A DNA stretch of 64,000 nucleotides from Psychrobacter immobilis (GCF_904846065.1 NZ_CAJGZV010000001.1:2914001-2978000), one strand, 5' to 3'. Shown: positions 10,152 to 19,860, counted from the first letter of the stretch. Numbers and translations: made by a program. The notes: generated by a model not told the origin, from the sequence alone.

Positions 10152-11162
10152 ATGCTTAACAATGTTACTTCTATCGCAACCTCATTACGTCAACACTTGC
10201 CTTTTCATACCACGATAGACCAAGATATTGCCCCTTATTATCATAATCATGTCGCGGCTATTACGGGTGCTGGCTCTGGTATGGGGCGCGAGTTGGCTAT
10301 TCATTTGGCAAAGATGGGCTGCCACGTGGCACTCTCTGATATCAACGCGGCGCAACTGGCACAGACCAAAGAATTGCTCGTCGGTTATGACATCAAAGCG
10401 ACCATGACAGTCCTTGATGTCTCAGACAATAAAGCCGTGGAAGCGTGGGCAGATAGCGTCATGGCAGACTATGGCAAAGTGAACTTCATCTTTAATAATG
10501 CAGGCGTGGCGCTATATTCGACCGTAGAAGGCAGTAGCATTAGCGAGCTTGAATGGGTAATGGACATCAATTTTTGGGGTGTGGTCTATGGCACTAAGGC
10601 ATTTTTGCCATTGATTAAAAATAGTGTCAAACAAAGCGAATCGACGAATGGCAGCAAAAAAAACAGATCGCGCCAATTTAACGAGCATGGTCACATCATT
10701 AATATCTCAAGCCTGTTTGGCTTGACCGCGCAGCCGTCACAATCTGCGTATAACGCCAGTAAATTTGCTGTACGCGGCTTTACCGAAAGCTTGCGTCAAG
10801 AGCTAGATATTCAGCGCTGCGGTGTGTCAGCGACCTGCATCCATCCCGGCGGGATTAAAACCAATATTGCCAATAGTGCCCGTGGCAATGACAGTATCAA
10901 TGATATTGGCATGCGTACTGGCCCCAAAGCCATTCAGAGCTTTAATAAATTCCTGAAATTTGATGCAGGCCATGCCGCTTGGATTATTTTGCAGGCTGCC
11001 GCGACCAATCAACCGCGCTGTCTGATTGGCAACGATGCCAAAATAATCGACGCGGTACAGCGTGTCTTTCCAGCGACATACAGTCAAATATTGAACGATG
11101 TCCATACGCTCTCTCGTAAGCTCAAACCACGCCGCCATAAAAAACCAAGCACGCCAAAATAA
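10152..11162 (+). CDS. Short-chain dehydrogenase/reductase
   Basis: SDR-family NAD(P)-dependent oxidoreductase of 336 residues. The Rossmann glycine motif TGAGSGMG lies at about 38-45, the NNAG motif follows in FIFNNAGVA, and the catalytic Ser (NISSLFG) and YxxxK (YNASK) are present. The N-terminal 30 residues precede the Rossmann fold and the C-terminus carries a basic tail (RRHKKPS). An Asp follows beta-2 (ALSDINAA), suggesting NAD(H) preference. Substrate is unknown; similar Moraxellaceae enzymes are often annotated as acetoin or acyl dehydrogenase-like. AAGGA precedes the start. Single-gene unit with its own terminator. Confidence 0.85.
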   Translation: MLNNVTSIATSLRQHLPFHTTIDQDIAPYYHNHVAAITGAGSGMGRELAIHLAKMGCHVALSDINAAQLAQTKELLVGYDIKATMTVLDVSDNKAVEAWADSVMADYGKVNFIFNNAGVALYSTVEGSSISELEWVMDINFWGVVYGTKAFLPLIKNSVKQSESTNGSKKNRSRQFNEHGHIINISSLFGLTAQPSQSAYNASKFAVRGFTESLRQELDIQRCGVSATCIHPGGIKTNIANSARGNDSINDIGMRTGPKAIQSFNKFLKFDAGHAAWIILQAAATNQPRCLIGNDAKIIDAVQRVFPATYSQILNDVHTLSRKLKPRRHKKPSTPK

Positions 11163-11186
11163 TATATTCGAAGAGTATTTGCCCAC

Positions 11187-11227
11187 AAAAAAGCGCTTAA
11201 ATATTATCAATATTTAAGCGCTTTTTT
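11187..11227. terminator. Bidirectional-type rho-independent terminator after the SDR gene
   Basis: Long palindrome: GCGCTTAAATATT (11193-11205) pairs with AATATTTAAGCGC around ATC, flanked by six A and six T. Confidence 0.93.
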
Positions 11228-11420
11228 GATCGATAGAATGTCAATACTGTCTTTCAATATCGTTCTTCATACGGTATGAAATTAATTCATATCACTCTAA
11301 AGCCAAAACACTTTATCTATTTATATACTTTAAGTATTTAATATTTGGTACAATTATGTTTCTAGCAACTTACAGATTGATGACTCATTCAGATTTTTTG
11401 CACAAAAATTAAGATCACTT

Positions 11421-11435
11421 CTGTCATTTTGACAG
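11421..11435. promoter_or_regulatory. Palindromic candidate operator upstream of tsdA
   Basis: Perfect 6-bp inverted repeat CTGTCA-TTT-TGACAG, 58 bases before the tsdA start codon in AT-rich DNA. The dyad symmetry and position suit a dimeric regulator binding site. A second dyad, TATTAT/ATAATA at 11465-11481, overlaps the region just before the ribosome site. Function is inferred. Confidence 0.4.
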
Positions 11436-11492
11436 CTAAATTATCATAAAAATATATTATTACATATTATTTTTGATAATAAGGATATTCCA

Positions 11493-12443
11493 ATGAAAAT
11501 ACTTTTAAGGGTCAAACCCTCTTCCTCCGTTTTACTGGCTGCTATCTTTGCTATTGGTGCGGTTAGCCTGTCAGGCTGTAGTGAATCAGATACCAAGGCT
11601 GTCGACCGTGTCGAAGAAGCTGAAGCATTAGCCCGCGTTAAGTCACTTGAGGCACGTGCCGCAGAAATTAAAGACGAGATGGCTGCAAATCCAAGCGCCA
11701 AACTGAGCGTTAGCATGCCAGATGAGTCCACTATTCCAGATGATGAGTTCGGCGCAGCAGTACGTCGCGGCTTACAAATCGCCAATCATACTTATAAAGA
11801 GATGCCTGACAATGTCGGCAATCAGTTGAACTGTACCAGCTGTCACTTGGGTAACGGCTCAGAGGCCTACGCGGCGCCTTGGAATGGCATGCCGGGTATT
11901 TATCCTATTTATCGGTCACGTGCTGGTCGCGTGAATTCAATACAAGAGCGCATCAATGGCTGTTTTGAACGCTCAATGAATGGCAAAGCGCTTGACCTAG
12001 GTTCAGATGATATGAATGCGATGGTGTCTTATATGAGCTGGCTATCACAGGGCTTGCCTTATAGTGTCTCGCCCGAAGGTCGCGGTTTTGTTAAAGTAGA
12101 CAAAACTTTAGAGCCAAATACGGATAATGGCAAAAAGCTGTTTGCGGAGAAATGTAGCGTTTGCCATGGTGAAAATGGCGAAGGTCAATATAACGACGAT
12201 GGCACTTATATCTATCCAGCAGTAGCCGGAGACAAGTCATTCAACGATGGCGCAGGTATGGCACGAACTTATACAGCAGCGGCCTTTATCAAAGGCAAAA
12301 TGCCCTTTGGTCAAGGTAACTCGCTTAGTGACCAAGAAGCGGTCGATATTGCTGCTTACTTTACCCATCTGCCGCGACCTATCAAAGCCAACAAAGACAA
12401 AGACTGGCCCAATGGTGATGCCCCTAAAGATGTACGCCGCTAA
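11493..12443 (+). CDS. tsdA: Thiosulfate dehydrogenase (tetrathionate-forming), di-haem cytochrome c lipoprotein
   Basis: Probable TsdA, a di-haem c-type cytochrome that oxidises two thiosulfates to tetrathionate. The 316-residue product begins with a lipoprotein signal ending LSGC (Cys29), so it is likely membrane-anchored facing the periplasm. Two haem-binding motifs are visible, CTSCH at 114-118 and CSVCH at 221-225. The NGCFERSMNG segment contains Cys157, the unusual cysteine axial ligand of haem 1 characteristic of TsdA, and the Met in GKMPFG near 270 fits a haem 2 ligand. A helical, charged linker (about 35-70) separates lipid anchor and enzyme. AAGGA precedes the start. No tsdB-like partner is adjacent. 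Alternative: another SoxXA-like di-haem cytochrome, less likely given the Cys ligand motif. Confidence 0.82.
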   Translation: MKILLRVKPSSSVLLAAIFAIGAVSLSGCSESDTKAVDRVEEAEALARVKSLEARAAEIKDEMAANPSAKLSVSMPDESTIPDDEFGAAVRRGLQIANHTYKEMPDNVGNQLNCTSCHLGNGSEAYAAPWNGMPGIYPIYRSRAGRVNSIQERINGCFERSMNGKALDLGSDDMNAMVSYMSWLSQGLPYSVSPEGRGFVKVDKTLEPNTDNGKKLFAEKCSVCHGENGEGQYNDDGTYIYPAVAGDKSFNDGAGMARTYTAAAFIKGKMPFGQGNSLSDQEAVDIAAYFTHLPRPIKANKDKDWPNGDAPKDVRR

Positions 12444-12470
12444 TTAAAACAAGCTCATAATTTATATAAT

Positions 12471-12505
12471 AAAAAAGCCCAGTTATTTAATAGCTGGGCT
12501 TTTTT
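12471..12505. terminator. Bidirectional terminator between tsdA and the PTS-IIC-like gene
   Basis: GCCCAG (12477-12482) pairs with CTGGGC (12494-12499), with A-run before and T-run after; serves the converging tsdA and 12547-13647 genes. Confidence 0.9.
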
Positions 12506-12546
12506 ATTATTGATAGTTAGGACAATTTGCGTCCTTTATCTTTAAT

Positions 12547-13647
12547 TTAAGGCAATTTCATATCACCATCAACCAGCCAGCCCACGCGGCGCATCACATG
12601 AGCGACCACCCCTGCAATTAGGGCAGGTAATACAAACATCAACAGGATAATCGCTGTCCATAATTGACCCGTACTCATGATGTCTTGTGACGCTTCAATC
12701 ACTCCAAATACGCCGACCAATCCGGCGGTACCCATACCCGCACCCGTTGCTGTACATGCCAGTCCAAAACCTACTGTCGCAATAGGACCAACGATGGCGC
12801 TGGCAATCACAGCAGGCAACAACACCAGCGGTTTTTTTAACACATTAGGAATCTGTAGCATACTGGTGCCCAGACCTTGAGATATTACGCCACTGACGCC
12901 GTTGTCTTTAAAGCTTGCAACGGCAAAACCAATCATGTGTGCCGCACAGCCTACCACGGCTGCCCCGCCTGCTACGCCACCAAGCCCAATTGCGATACAA
13001 ATAGCAGCGCTGGACGTTGGCAATGTCAATAAAATACCCACCACCACTGCAATCACAATACCCATTAACAGAGGCTGTAACTCAGTGGCCGCTTGAATAC
13101 CTTGACCAATGGCAGCGACCGCAGCGACGATAGGTGGATTCAATAGGGCGCAAACTGCTAATGCTACCGCGCATACCAATAAAGGAACCAATAGAATATC
13201 AAGCTTGGTTTTGCCAGCGACCCAAGTACCAGCACGGTAAGCAAATACCGAGGTCAAATACGCCCCTATCGGATTGCCCGGTAAGGCGGCAAAGGTCGCA
13301 GGTCCGCCTACTTGGGGCGTAAATAACGTCCCTGCCATTAATGCTTCAGAATGTGCGCCAAGCATACCCGCCACCAAGCAGCTGAGCATGACGAGCGTCG
13401 GTGCTTTAAGGTAATAGGCGATCCCTACTCCGATACCCGCACCCATTAATACTGAGGCAAGCTTGCCCACCGCAACCAATGCGGGCAAATCTAACCAGCC
13501 ACCGATTTGCGAGATGATTAGACCAGCAATCAATGTGACAAATAGCCCTAAAGCCATGCCAGTAAACGCATCAATAAAATACTTTTGGAAAAATGCTTTA
13601 ATGAAGCCAGTAGGCGGTGTTGCTAAATGAGAGACAGTCATAGCCAT
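12547..13647 (-). CDS. PTS EIIC-like membrane protein (PTS_EIIC_2 family)
   Basis: Integral membrane protein of 366 residues with about ten hydrophobic, Gly/Ala-rich segments. The N-terminal block with FIDAFTGMALGLF, GAGIGVGIAYYLKAP and the GGPATFAALPGNPIGAY loop match what I know of the PTS_EIIC_2 family, proteins resembling the membrane IIC component of sugar phosphotransferase systems but usually encoded without IIA/IIB partners. None are adjacent here, so a role as an uptake permease is uncertain. Two candidate starts, 13647 and 13641, follow AAAGAGC. Confidence 0.75.
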   Translation of the reverse strand: MAMTVSHLATPPTGFIKAFFQKYFIDAFTGMALGLFVTLIAGLIISQIGGWLDLPALVAVGKLASVLMGAGIGVGIAYYLKAPTLVMLSCLVAGMLGAHSEALMAGTLFTPQVGGPATFAALPGNPIGAYLTSVFAYRAGTWVAGKTKLDILLVPLLVCAVALAVCALLNPPIVAAVAAIGQGIQAATELQPLLMGIVIAVVVGILLTLPTSSAAICIAIGLGGVAGGAAVVGCAAHMIGFAVASFKDNGVSGVISQGLGTSMLQIPNVLKKPLVLLPAVIASAIVGPIATVGFGLACTATGAGMGTAGLVGVFGVIEASQDIMSTGQLWTAIILLMFVLPALIAGVVAHVMRRVGWLVDGDMKLP

Positions 13648-13723
13648 GCTCTTTATAAAATTTTTGATGAAAGGTAATAAACCAACAGAAAAATAACTTT
13701 GCTAAAAATCAGAGATAAAAAAA

Positions 13724-13746
13724 ACGTCATTGCGACGCTTTTTTTA
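13724..13746. terminator. Weak terminator-like hairpin
   Basis: A-run, CGTC / GACG short stem, then T-run, between the SPOR gene end and the PTS-IIC-like gene start. The stem is only four perfect pairs plus a bulge; on the minus strand it would end the argS-SPOR transcript. Confidence 0.5.
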
Positions 13747-13786
13747 TTATTCATAAAGAACTATAACTGTCATTAAACAGCATAAC

Positions 13787-14599
13787 TTAACGACGCTGTT
13801 CAACAATAATGGAGTCAATACCATTATTTTGTAGGCGCTGCTGAGCAGTGGTTACTGCTTGGCGGTTATTCATCGGGCGAGAAATAACTTGATAGATTGG
13901 CAAACCATTACCCGTCGTATTCTTGACCACGCGAGCGTCTACACCTGCCATCAACACTTGAGCACGGCGGCGATCTGCTTCATCCGCATCACCGAAGCTG
14001 TTGATCTGCAAAATATAAGTTGCCGCAGGTTTTGCAGCCTGAACGCTAGCAGTACCTGCGCCCGTATTATTGGACGTATTATTGCTACTAGCAGGCGTCG
14101 ATCCATCATAGGTCGCGTCTTCTTCAACGATCACAATGTCATCGCCGCTATTACTGGTAGCAGCGTTATTGCCACGACTGGGCGCAATCACTGTATTTTC
14201 AGAGATACCAAAGTTACCAGTATCATCATTGCGACTGGCTGAGCCATCTTCAGGTTGAGTCACCACCACATCAGGCTCAAAGGCACTGATATCCCCTATG
14301 CGATCATTGCCTGTCTCAGCAATATCTTCATCAGGAATAGTCGCCATCTCTTGATTGGGCAAAATATCATAGAACTCATAATCACCATTATCAGTATCAG
14401 TGTCGACACGTGGCTGTACCTGACGATCAGGATCATTACCAGCGGTGCTGTCAGCGGGACTGAAATCAAATAATGGTGACAAGTATATAAACACCCCTAT
14501 CATAAGGGTCAATACAGCCCCGACAAACATCCACAATAAGCCTGATACGCTACTTGTTTTGCGTTTTTCAGTCGCACCTTTAGGTTTTTTGGCTAGCAT
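13787..14599 (-). CDS. SPOR-domain membrane protein (FtsN-like)
   Basis: Bitopic membrane protein of 270 residues: a basic cytoplasmic tail (KKPKGATEKRKTSS), one transmembrane helix at about 20-44, a long acidic Asn/Asp/Ser-rich periplasmic linker, and a C-terminal SPOR domain from about residue 190 (YILQINSFGDADEADRRRA through IDSIIVEQRR). SPOR domains bind denuded septal peptidoglycan, so a role in cell division is likely. It lies 102 bases downstream of argS on the same strand, an arrangement common in gammaproteobacteria with FtsN-type genes. The linker is low complexity and probably disordered. Whether this is the functional FtsN cannot be settled from sequence. Confidence 0.82.
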   Translation of the reverse strand: MLAKKPKGATEKRKTSSVSGLLWMFVGAVLTLMIGVFIYLSPLFDFSPADSTAGNDPDRQVQPRVDTDTDNGDYEFYDILPNQEMATIPDEDIAETGNDRIGDISAFEPDVVVTQPEDGSASRNDDTGNFGISENTVIAPSRGNNAATSNSGDDIVIVEEDATYDGSTPASSNNTSNNTGAGTASVQAAKPAATYILQINSFGDADEADRRRAQVLMAGVDARVVKNTTGNGLPIYQVISRPMNNRQAVTTAQQRLQNNGIDSIIVEQRR

Positions 14600-14701
14600 G
14601 GATCTGGTTCTCCCTACTGAATCTAACTATCATCAAATTATGGCTAGCAGTCATCTATACTCATACTACATGTTAGAAAGTTACTATATACTAGAAAAAA
14701 A

Positions 14702-16531
14702 CTACATGCTAGATGGTGCCGACAACCCTAACAAACTAAGACCATTGGCCAATACTTGACGTACGGCTTTAGACAGACGCAAACGGGCTTGCATCAATTC
14801 CATCTCATCCGAGCTTGGTGTCTCACCTGAGGTCAAACTCACTGGCAAAATGCGATTGCTGTCATACCAACCATGAAATAGCGCTGCCAACTCTTTAAGA
14901 TAGTTGGTCAAGACATGTGGCTCATAACCCGTCGCGGCGCGTAATAACGTCGCTGGATATCCTGCTAATAATTTAATCAGCTCGTCTTCGTTTGGTGCGC
15001 TAAGTAAGTTTTGATGTTCTAAACCAATCGCATCGTCTACGACAAGACCACTGTTTTGTAGCTTTTCTAATACTCGGCAAACACGGGCATGCGCGTATTG
15101 AATGTAATACACTTGATTGTCTTTGCTTTGTGATTTAGCCAGCTCCAAATCAAAATCAATATGCACTTCAGGCTTACGGGCGACATAATAAAAACGCGCG
15201 GCGTCGTTACCAACTTCGGTACGTAAATCACGCAGGGTGACAAATTGACCTGAACGCGAGGACATTTGCACTTTTTCACTACCACGCCATAGTGCAACAA
15301 ATTGCACAAGCACCACATCTAAACGCTCAGCATCAATACCAAGCGCCAATAAAGCGGCTTTTACGCGTGGCACATAACCATGGTGATCGGCACCCCAAAC
15401 ATTGACCACTTTATCAAAACCGCGATCAAATTTGTTTTTGTGATAGGCGATATCAGAAGCAAAATAAGTAGATTGACCATTGGCACGGCGCACCACACGG
15501 TCTTTTTCATCACCAAAATCGGTTGATTTGAACCAAATATTACCGTCTTTTTCGTATAGATAGCCTTTTTCATCTAAGGTTTGCAAGACTGGCTCAATCT
15601 CGCTATCAATAGACCGTTCGCTAAACCAGCACTCGTAACGCACACCAAAGTCATTTAAGTCATCTTTGATATCGGCTAAAATACTGCTCAATGCCGCATT
15701 TAAAAACAGCTCATAACCCTCACCAAGCAAGGCTTTACTGTTGGCAATCAAGCCATCAATATGTGCTTCTTTGTCACCTGACAGCAATGTTTTTTCGCCG
15801 TCCGCATTAATCTCAAACTCAGCATCTGCTGGCACATCTTTGGCGATTGCTGCAAAGCTATGAACGTAATGATCACCGTGTTGCGCTTTTAACGTTTGGG
15901 CGATGTCACTGACATAATCACCTTGATAGCCATTGACTGGGAAGATTATTTGCTCACCGTTGCTTTCTAGATAACGCAAATAGGTACTGGTCGCCAAGAT
16001 ATCCATTTGACGACCGGCGTCATTGACATAATATTCACGCGTGACGTCATAACCAATCGCTTCCAGCAGGTTTGCCACGCTCATACCGAACGCTGCACCG
16101 CGACCATGCCCAACGTGCAAACTTGACGTTGGATTGGCAGAGACAAACTCAACCTGAATTTTTTGCCCATCAAACTGATCGCTTAAACCAAAGCGATCTT
16201 GCAAGGCAAAGATATCATCTAATACCGCGAACTTGGCTTCCGCATTTAAGAACACGTTAATAAAGCCTGGACCTGCGATTTCCACTTGGCGAATGTCTTG
16301 GTTTTCAGGCAGCGCATTGACGATTTTTTCGGCAAGCTGTCTTGGATTGACCTTGGCAGCTTTGGCAGCTGTCAGCGCGATATTACTGGCGAAATCACCA
16401 TGGCTTAAATCTTTAGTACGGGTGATTTGGCTATTATTTTGCCAATCGCTTGGTAACGTGCCATCTGCTTGTAGGGTTTGAATCGCATCGTTAAATAGTG
16501 ATGCAAGTGTATCAATTTGGGCTTGTGACAT
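14702..16531 (-). CDS. argS: Arginyl-tRNA synthetase
   Basis: Class I arginyl-tRNA synthetase, charging tRNA-Arg. The 609-residue product has the N-terminal Add-1 domain, the ATP-binding HVGHGR (HIGH) motif at 139-144 preceded by EFVSANPTSSLH, the VNVWGADHHGYVPR segment, the MSSRSG region equivalent to KMSKS, and a C-terminal anticodon-binding helical domain that ends ARLRLSKAVRQVLANGLSLLG. Length is slightly above the common 577-590. Probably co-transcribed with the SPOR gene downstream. Confidence 0.96.
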   Translation of the reverse strand: MSQAQIDTLASLFNDAIQTLQADGTLPSDWQNNSQITRTKDLSHGDFASNIALTAAKAAKVNPRQLAEKIVNALPENQDIRQVEIAGPGFINVFLNAEAKFAVLDDIFALQDRFGLSDQFDGQKIQVEFVSANPTSSLHVGHGRGAAFGMSVANLLEAIGYDVTREYYVNDAGRQMDILATSTYLRYLESNGEQIIFPVNGYQGDYVSDIAQTLKAQHGDHYVHSFAAIAKDVPADAEFEINADGEKTLLSGDKEAHIDGLIANSKALLGEGYELFLNAALSSILADIKDDLNDFGVRYECWFSERSIDSEIEPVLQTLDEKGYLYEKDGNIWFKSTDFGDEKDRVVRRANGQSTYFASDIAYHKNKFDRGFDKVVNVWGADHHGYVPRVKAALLALGIDAERLDVVLVQFVALWRGSEKVQMSSRSGQFVTLRDLRTEVGNDAARFYYVARKPEVHIDFDLELAKSQSKDNQVYYIQYAHARVCRVLEKLQNSGLVVDDAIGLEHQNLLSAPNEDELIKLLAGYPATLLRAATGYEPHVLTNYLKELAALFHGWYDSNRILPVSLTSGETPSSDEMELMQARLRLSKAVRQVLANGLSLLGLSAPSSM

Positions 16532-17252
16532 AAGGATTTGAACTCAGTTAAATAAACAACAAAAACGGTATAAAAATGTGGCGAATGCGAGCAGCCAATA
16601 ACTGCCTATTATAATAGCGACCGACATTGCAGGGGATAAAATAATACAAAAAAGATAAGTAACCTGTAAATATAACAATCTTTGCCCTGCATTGCACCAT
16701 TTGCACCAAAATTAGCACTAAAATCTTACGGTTATGACAGTTAACACTGATAATTTAAGTGACTAGGGCGTGTCTTCATTTTAAAAATGGTGATAAACAT
16801 GAGATAAATTGCCGTCAAACAAGGAAAATAGCACAAATAATATCGATATATTGATAAGCTGGTTGACAATGTTTGGCAAAATTTAGCCATTTTTAGCCCA
16901 TTTAGAGGTTAATCGATTGAATTGAAGACACGCTCTAACAGGCGTTGTCTGTGCTTTCACTCACGATAAGTCAGATTAAAATATTTTAAATAGATCAGCA
17001 TTTAGCGCTGTTACCGATAAGTCAGCCCTGCAAATTGTAGCGTTACTGTTGTCTCATACTTAGCAGCAGTTTATACCTGCTCGCTTCCGCGTTATAATAA
17101 CGGTTTGTATTGCTGCCTGCTTTTTTCTGACTTATTTTATGGATTACTGCTTATATCATGAATGGTGATACTTCATTTTGAAGGCAATTATTATCAAAAG
17201 ATCCATAATAGAAATAAATAAAGACGGCGTTACTACTTTATAGGATTATGCC
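16532..17252. other. Intergenic region argS/DUF2788 gene
   Basis: About 720 bases holding the argS promoter (minus strand), the MITE-like element at 16766-16935 and the promoter of the small gene at 17253. Nothing else is recognised. Confidence 0.5.
16766..16935 (+). mobile_element. MITE-like element, copy 1
   Basis: 170-bp non-coding element with terminal inverted repeats, GGGCGTGTCTTCA at the left and the complementary TGAAGACACGCTC-type end on the right, flanked on both sides by TA (16764-16765 and 16936-16937). A second copy lies at 37821-37989 in inverse orientation, about 90% identical by eye along its whole length. No ORF inside. TA flanks suggest mobilisation by an IS630/Tc1-mariner type transposase, which is not in the window. 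Family assignment is inferred. Confidence 0.8.
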
Positions 17253-17471
17253 ATGTTTGCTATTGCTGCCAGTACAGTTACCAGTTGGGGATTGTATGTT
17301 TTACTACCCATATTCATCGCCTTCTTATTTTTTATTATGTGGGATATCTCTAAAGAATCTCAAGCTGGGCGTGCAGGTACATTTTGGATTTTCTTAGCAC
17401 TAGGCGCAGGGTTTGTGGGCTTCTTACTCAAGCTATTGTTGGAAGTCGCTTTTAAAAGGTGGTTGATATAA
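17253..17471 (+). CDS. DUF2788 small membrane protein
   Basis: 72-residue membrane protein with two hydrophobic helices (about 9-29 and 43-65) around a short loop, MWDISKESQAGRAGTF, that is the recognisable core of DUF2788. Function unknown; the family is small and found in gammaproteobacteria. AGGA precedes the start by five bases. It stands alone between argS (divergent) and the converging DUF1176 gene. Confidence 0.8.
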   Translation: MFAIAASTVTSWGLYVLLPIFIAFLFFIMWDISKESQAGRAGTFWIFLALGAGFVGFLLKLLLEVAFKRWLI

Positions 17472-17627
17472 TTTTTATATAATTAAGCTGTGTCTTCACT
17501 GTCAATGATAGGTAATAAATAACTCGCCTATCACTGTAAATAGACGGTTAAATAATCAATTAAAAAAATGCATGGCTCATGACGGCTTCACTTTATAGTG
17601 TGTCAATCATTCCTATCAGAATATCAC

Positions 17628-18761
17628 TCACTGAGCCTTGCTATCATTTTTTACGACTTCACTCACGTAAGTTGGTAAATCCCACGCACCACCGGCAAAA
17701 CCGCGGCACATTCCTGAGCTGGAATCTTCTGATTTGGCAAATGTTTGACCATTCCAAACCCAAACCAAACGATTCCAGCAGTCACCCAAGCCTCGATCTT
17801 TATGGGTGGCCCAAATCTCGCCATCAGAATAGTCATTGCCTGCCGTAGTGATCAGTTTTGGCTTGCTTGGTTTGTCATGATTAATAAGCCAATAACCCGA
17901 ACTTTCATTATATGCGCCTTGCCAGCACAGGTGGCTAGCAAGCGTATGGGTGGCATCTACGGGTGTAAACGTCCAATCCAGTCTATCAACACCATACTCT
18001 TGCATTCGTTGATACACTTCGGTTTTTGGATTAATCAGCTCACAGTCTCCCATATCATCTTCAGAGCCCATTAACTGCTCGTCATCAATATCGATCCACT
18101 TATTTATATTGACCTGAAAGTACGCCTGTTTTGATGCAGATAGTGTCTTATTGTCTTTTTCTGAATACAAGAATGCCTTTTTGATGATTGGCTTTGGCTT
18201 AGCGGATTTCGGTGTTTGCTTACTTGTGTGGTTTTTACTCACCAATGCTATTGGCGTGCCCACTCTGCCTTGCACCTCATCAAGTTTGAGCAATACCGCA
18301 CCCATACCTTTGTCACTAATTGTCCAGCGATCACTACCTACTCTTATCTCTATCCTAGTATTTTGACGCGCATGGTTAATAAGGTGTTGCGTTTGCTTGG
18401 CGGTTAAATCGTACGCAGAACCATCAGCATCTGGTTGTAGCATGCCTTGGTTTTTGCCATTTAACCACAGTTCAGCACTATGGTAGGTTTTGTCTGAGGT
18501 TTCTGATAAAAACTGGATTTGGGCAATCGGCAAGGCTTTTTTGGGTATGACAGTTAATAAAATAGAAGCTGGCATATCGAACACACTCTCATCTGCATAA
18601 CCTGCTGCGCGACAGGTCAATGTATTATCACAAACCACTTGCCAATCATCCTGCACAAAGCCCCACCCTTCAAATGGCGTACCATAGGCAGCATGAGCTG
18701 ATATGGACGTCAATGGCAGCAAGCCCATCATAGCGCTGAGCAAAATCGTTATTTTTTTCAC
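17628..18761 (-). CDS. DUF1176 domain periplasmic protein
   Basis: Secreted protein of 377 residues with a clear signal peptide (MKKITILLSAMMGLLPLTSI then AHA cleavage site). The mature part begins with WGFVQDDWQVVCDNTLTCRA, then domain blocks and four or more cysteines that could pair in the periplasm, as in DUF1176 proteins. Function unknown. The start codon is a GTG at 18761, nine bases after AAGGA; the ATG just upstream is in another frame. It lies 37 bases downstream of cmoB on the same strand and could be co-transcribed with it. Confidence 0.78.
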   Translation of the reverse strand: MKKITILLSAMMGLLPLTSISAHAAYGTPFEGWGFVQDDWQVVCDNTLTCRAAGYADESVFDMPASILLTVIPKKALPIAQIQFLSETSDKTYHSAELWLNGKNQGMLQPDADGSAYDLTAKQTQHLINHARQNTRIEIRVGSDRWTISDKGMGAVLLKLDEVQGRVGTPIALVSKNHTSKQTPKSAKPKPIIKKAFLYSEKDNKTLSASKQAYFQVNINKWIDIDDEQLMGSEDDMGDCELINPKTEVYQRMQEYGVDRLDWTFTPVDATHTLASHLCWQGAYNESSGYWLINHDKPSKPKLITTAGNDYSDGEIWATHKDRGLGDCWNRLVWVWNGQTFAKSEDSSSGMCRGFAGGAWDLPTYVSEVVKNDSKAQ

Positions 18762-18798
18762 TGTCCATATTCCTTATGAGTGATACAGTACGCACGCG

Positions 18799-19860
18799 CT
18801 ACTTTTTTGCAATCAAAGTCGCACGCATCGGCGCAGGATAGCCTTCAAGCGTTTTGCTGCAATCATTAGGATCTAAGAAGTCGGCCAGCGAATGATAAGT
18901 CATCCATTCCGTTTTACGCTGCTCTTCCGTCGAGGTCACTGCTACATCCACGCAACGTACGTCTGAGAAGCCTGCTTTTTCTAGCCAGCCAATTAATGCG
19001 GCGACTGATGGTAAAAAATATACATTATTCATCTGGGCATAGCGGTCATGTGGCACCAGTACAGTATTGGCATCACCTTCGATAACCAAGGTTTCAAGCA
19101 CCAATTCACCGCCTTTGACCAACTGCCCTTTAAGCTGTTGTAAATGCTCAAACGGCGATTGGCGATGATAGAGCACCCCCATGCTAAATACAGTATCAAA
19201 CAGCTGACTGTGCTCGGGCAATGCTTCAAGTGGTACGGGGATATAATGCGTTTTATAGCTATCAGCAGCCCCGACAAAATGACGAATCGCCATAAACTGA
19301 TGATAAAACAAGCAAGACGGATCAATGATAATGACCGTATCCGCGCCAGCGCCAGCCATACGCCAGCCGTGATAGCCAGAGCCACCGCCCACATCCAATA
19401 CGCGACGACCTTTTAAATTACCCAAATGCGGTGTGACCCGTTGCCACTTCCAATCACTGTGCCATTCGGTATCAATCAATATTGGCGCGGCTTGTTGGTC
19501 TTCATTCTGACCACTATCAATTTGATTTTCGAGCTGACCACCAATTTGAAAAGGCCCTTTGCGCCACGGCATCAGCTGCTTTAATAATGCCATTGTTTGT
19601 TTACGCTGAGACTCACTAAGATTTGCCTCAATCGTTAGAACATCACTGTTCAGATCGACATTATTGGCCGTCAATTCTGGCAAGCGTGCTACCGAGGCTT
19701 GATAAGCAGGTGCATGCGCGTAGTTGGCTTTGTCCTTGATATCATTTAACCATGTTGGCAAGCGCGTAAGCCATTCATAAGCACTTGGCTGCTGCTGGGC
19801 TAACTCCAACAAGGTTAAGTACAATTCGCGTTCGGCGTGAGTAATAGTGTCGTTAAGCAT
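18799..19860 (-). CDS. cmoB: tRNA U34 carboxymethyltransferase CmoB
   Basis: Transfers the carboxymethyl group from carboxy-SAM to 5-hydroxyuridine at wobble position 34 of tRNA, giving cmo5U. The 353-residue product has the WRKGPF motif near 99-104, the SAM-binding-type [17 protein letters not shown] at about 154-170 and [12 protein letters not shown], typical of CmoB. The enzyme uses carboxy-SAM made by CmoA, whose gene is at 21908-22708 on the same strand. The two are normally neighbours; here a plus-strand retron of about 1.7 kb lies between them. The window between includes 250 bases upstream of cmoB that would have to supply a promoter. Confidence 0.94.
   Translation of the reverse strand: MLNDTITHAERELYLTLLELAQQQPSAYEWLTRLPTWLNDIKDKANYAHAPAYQASVARLPELTANNVDLNSDVLTIEANLSESQRKQTMALLKQLMPWRKGPFQIGGQLENQIDSGQNEDQQAAPILIDTEWHSDWKWQRVTPHLGNLKGRRVLDVGGGSGYHGWRMAGAGADTVIIIDPSCLFYHQFMAIRHFVGAADSYKTHYIPVPLEALPEHSQLFDTVFSMGVLYHRQSPFEHLQQLKGQLVKGGELVLETLVIEGDANTVLVPHDRYAQMNNVYFLPSVAALIGWLEKAGFSDVRCVDVAVTSTEEQRKTEWMTYHSLADFLDPNDCSKTLEGYPAPMRATLIAKK

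Larger units (their letters stand above)
11163..11492. other. Intergenic region SDR/tsdA
   Basis: About 330 bases holding the SDR terminator, an AT-rich promoter region and two inverted repeats close to the tsdA start, described separately. Confidence 0.5.

Noticed and set aside
17487..17500. GTGTCTTCA, like the MITE terminal repeat
   Set aside because: Only the short end-like match is present; the following bases do not match the element.
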